Of a DNA stretch of 64,000 bases, positions 62,830 through 64,000 are shown piece after piece (the stretch's first letter is position 1; the number at the start of each line of letters is the position of its first letter). A program made the translations under genes and the position numbers. The notes under the pieces were generated by a model. That model was not told the origin of the DNA, searched no databases, and saw only the letters and a list, made by a program, of their open reading frames with translations. The DNA comes from Ardenticatenaceae bacterium (GTDB lineage: Bacteria; Chloroflexota; Anaerolineae; Promineifilales; Promineifilaceae): contig JACKCC010000024.1 in the NCBI GenBank assembly GCA_020634245.1, forward strand, positions 1-64,000, written 5' to 3'.

Positions 62830-63360
62830 CTATCCGACAAACCGCTCGTACCAGGCTGCGACGGTGTCCAAATGGTTGTTAGCCCACAATGACCAGATAG
62901 ATGTGACGTATTGCTGGAGCACGGCCGTTCTCTCCCCCGGCGTCGGCTTTTTGACAATATCGGCAACGGTCAGGCTGTTGGTGAAGGAGGGAGGCGTTAA
63001 CCAGTGGAAACGGCCGTGTTTCGGCCCATGCCGCTCATCCACCGCCTGCAAACGAATCCACAACGCCTGGCCTGGATCCATTTCCCGCTCCAAAACGCCA
63101 TACAACACCAGCAAGTGGACTGCTACCGATTGAATGGCCTGCGGCGACGGCACCCCCGGATGCTGAACCATGTAAGCGTCCGTCAACAAGCCATTGTAAA
63201 CGCCCGGAGCCAGCGGCGGCTCGCCAGCGTTATTCAGCGCCGCAAACAGTTCCCAACAAGCCGCCGACGCCCCCACATAACGATGACCGGCTCCATTTGA
63301 TGGCGGCAGCAGCGCCCCACAGTCAGGACAGGGTTCCAAAATTGGTTTCATCATCTTCAA
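62830..63360 (-). CDS. DUF5946-family protein
   Basis: A 176-residue soluble protein with an N-terminal zinc-type motif CPDCGALLPP, then ACWELFAAL, and MVQHPGVPSPQAIQSVAVHL, which fits the DUF5946 pattern. C-terminal part: TVADIVKKPTPGERTAVLQQ and a Trp-rich end (SIWSLWANNHLDTVAAWYER). No biochemical role is known. Between the exporter operon and sdhB, apparently its own unit. Confidence 0.75.
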   Translation of the reverse strand: MKMMKPILEPCPDCGALLPPSNGAGHRYVGASAACWELFAALNNAGEPPLAPGVYNGLLTDAYMVQHPGVPSPQAIQSVAVHLLVLYGVLEREMDPGQALWIRLQAVDERHGPKHGRFHWLTPPSFTNSLTVADIVKKPTPGERTAVLQQYVTSIWSLWANNHLDTVAAWYERFVG

Positions 63361-63375
63361 ATACTCATACCAAAA

Positions 63376-63417
63376 ACAAACATCCGCTTCCTCACCAGAC
63401 TTGATAAGAAAACGGAT
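63376..63417. terminator. Hairpin after sdhB
   Basis: CAAACATCCG and CGGATGTTTG form a perfect 10-base stem with a loop of about 25 bases, about 50 bases past the sdhB stop. Confidence 0.6.
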
Positions 63418-63465
63418 GTTTGCCTGTTCATTTACCGGCCCAACACAAGGCGGGCGGCTTACTGC

Positions 63466-64000
<535 letters not shown>

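Overview
The window reads like a chromosomal segment of a member of the Chloroflexota (Anaerolineae or a related class). This is inferred from gene content: a MoxR/DUF58 pair, lipoproteins with Thr/Pro-rich linkers, a baseplate-J-like membrane protein beside ruvX and mltG, effector-associated domains, and TPR-SLT lipoproteins. No rRNA or tRNA gene, CRISPR array or prophage was seen. GC is moderate to high in the core and clearly lower at 5.7-6.9 kb (EVE nuclease gene) and 27.5-28.9 kb (WD40-like lipoprotein).

Layout. 0.2-3.3 kb: moxR-DUF58-metallo-beta-lactamase-fold operon. 3.4-5.6 kb: miaB and a SAM methyltransferase. 5.8-6.9 kb: lone EVE plus PD-(D/E)XK-like gene. 6.9-11.7 kb: two tandem paralogues of an unnamed membrane-anchored propeller family. 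11.9-15.0 kb: alaS behind what looks like a complete leader-peptide attenuator. 15.0-16.3 kb: an EAD-TM-FGE protein. 17.0-17.7 kb: TumE-TumA. 17.7-21.6 kb: baseplate-J-like gene, a small membrane protein, ruvX, mltG. 21.6-26.9 kb: shortened binding protein, two paralogous membrane proteins, TPR-lytic transglycosylase. 27.0-29.5 kb: PemK-type module, WD40-like lipoprotein, BrnT-BrnA. 29.6-41.6 kb: aldose dehydrogenase, lplA, TauE/SafE, LLM oxidoreductase, saccharopine-dehydrogenase-like, recF, a REC-GAF-PAS-cyclase, rsmG, oligopeptide-type binding protein. 41.7-46.8 kb: a block where every gene on both strands (REC-GAF-PAS protein, small protein, FtsK-like translocase, lexA, murA, REC protein) is recognisable but peppered with frameshifts. 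47.1-54.1 kb: REC protein, ctaB, glutaredoxin-like, LutA-like, PfkB kinase, MacB-type ABC pair. 54.1-59.4 kb: an LA2681-type HEPN gene cut up by three insertion sequences (ISH3-like, IS630, IS3). 59.4-64 kb: mazEF, an ABC-2 exporter operon, a DUF5946 protein and the 3' part of sdhB.

Two DNA-level patterns run through the whole window. The palindromic octamer ACGGCCGT occurs about 97 times by hand count, in all reading frames and in gaps. Many intergenic gaps hold an imperfect inverted repeat built from short iterated words; several families recur at distant loci, and some have grown into gene starts or ends. The best candidate for an undescribed system is the alaS attenuator: a sigma70-like promoter, a 26-codon leader with four successive Ala codons, mutually exclusive hairpins and an intrinsic terminator.
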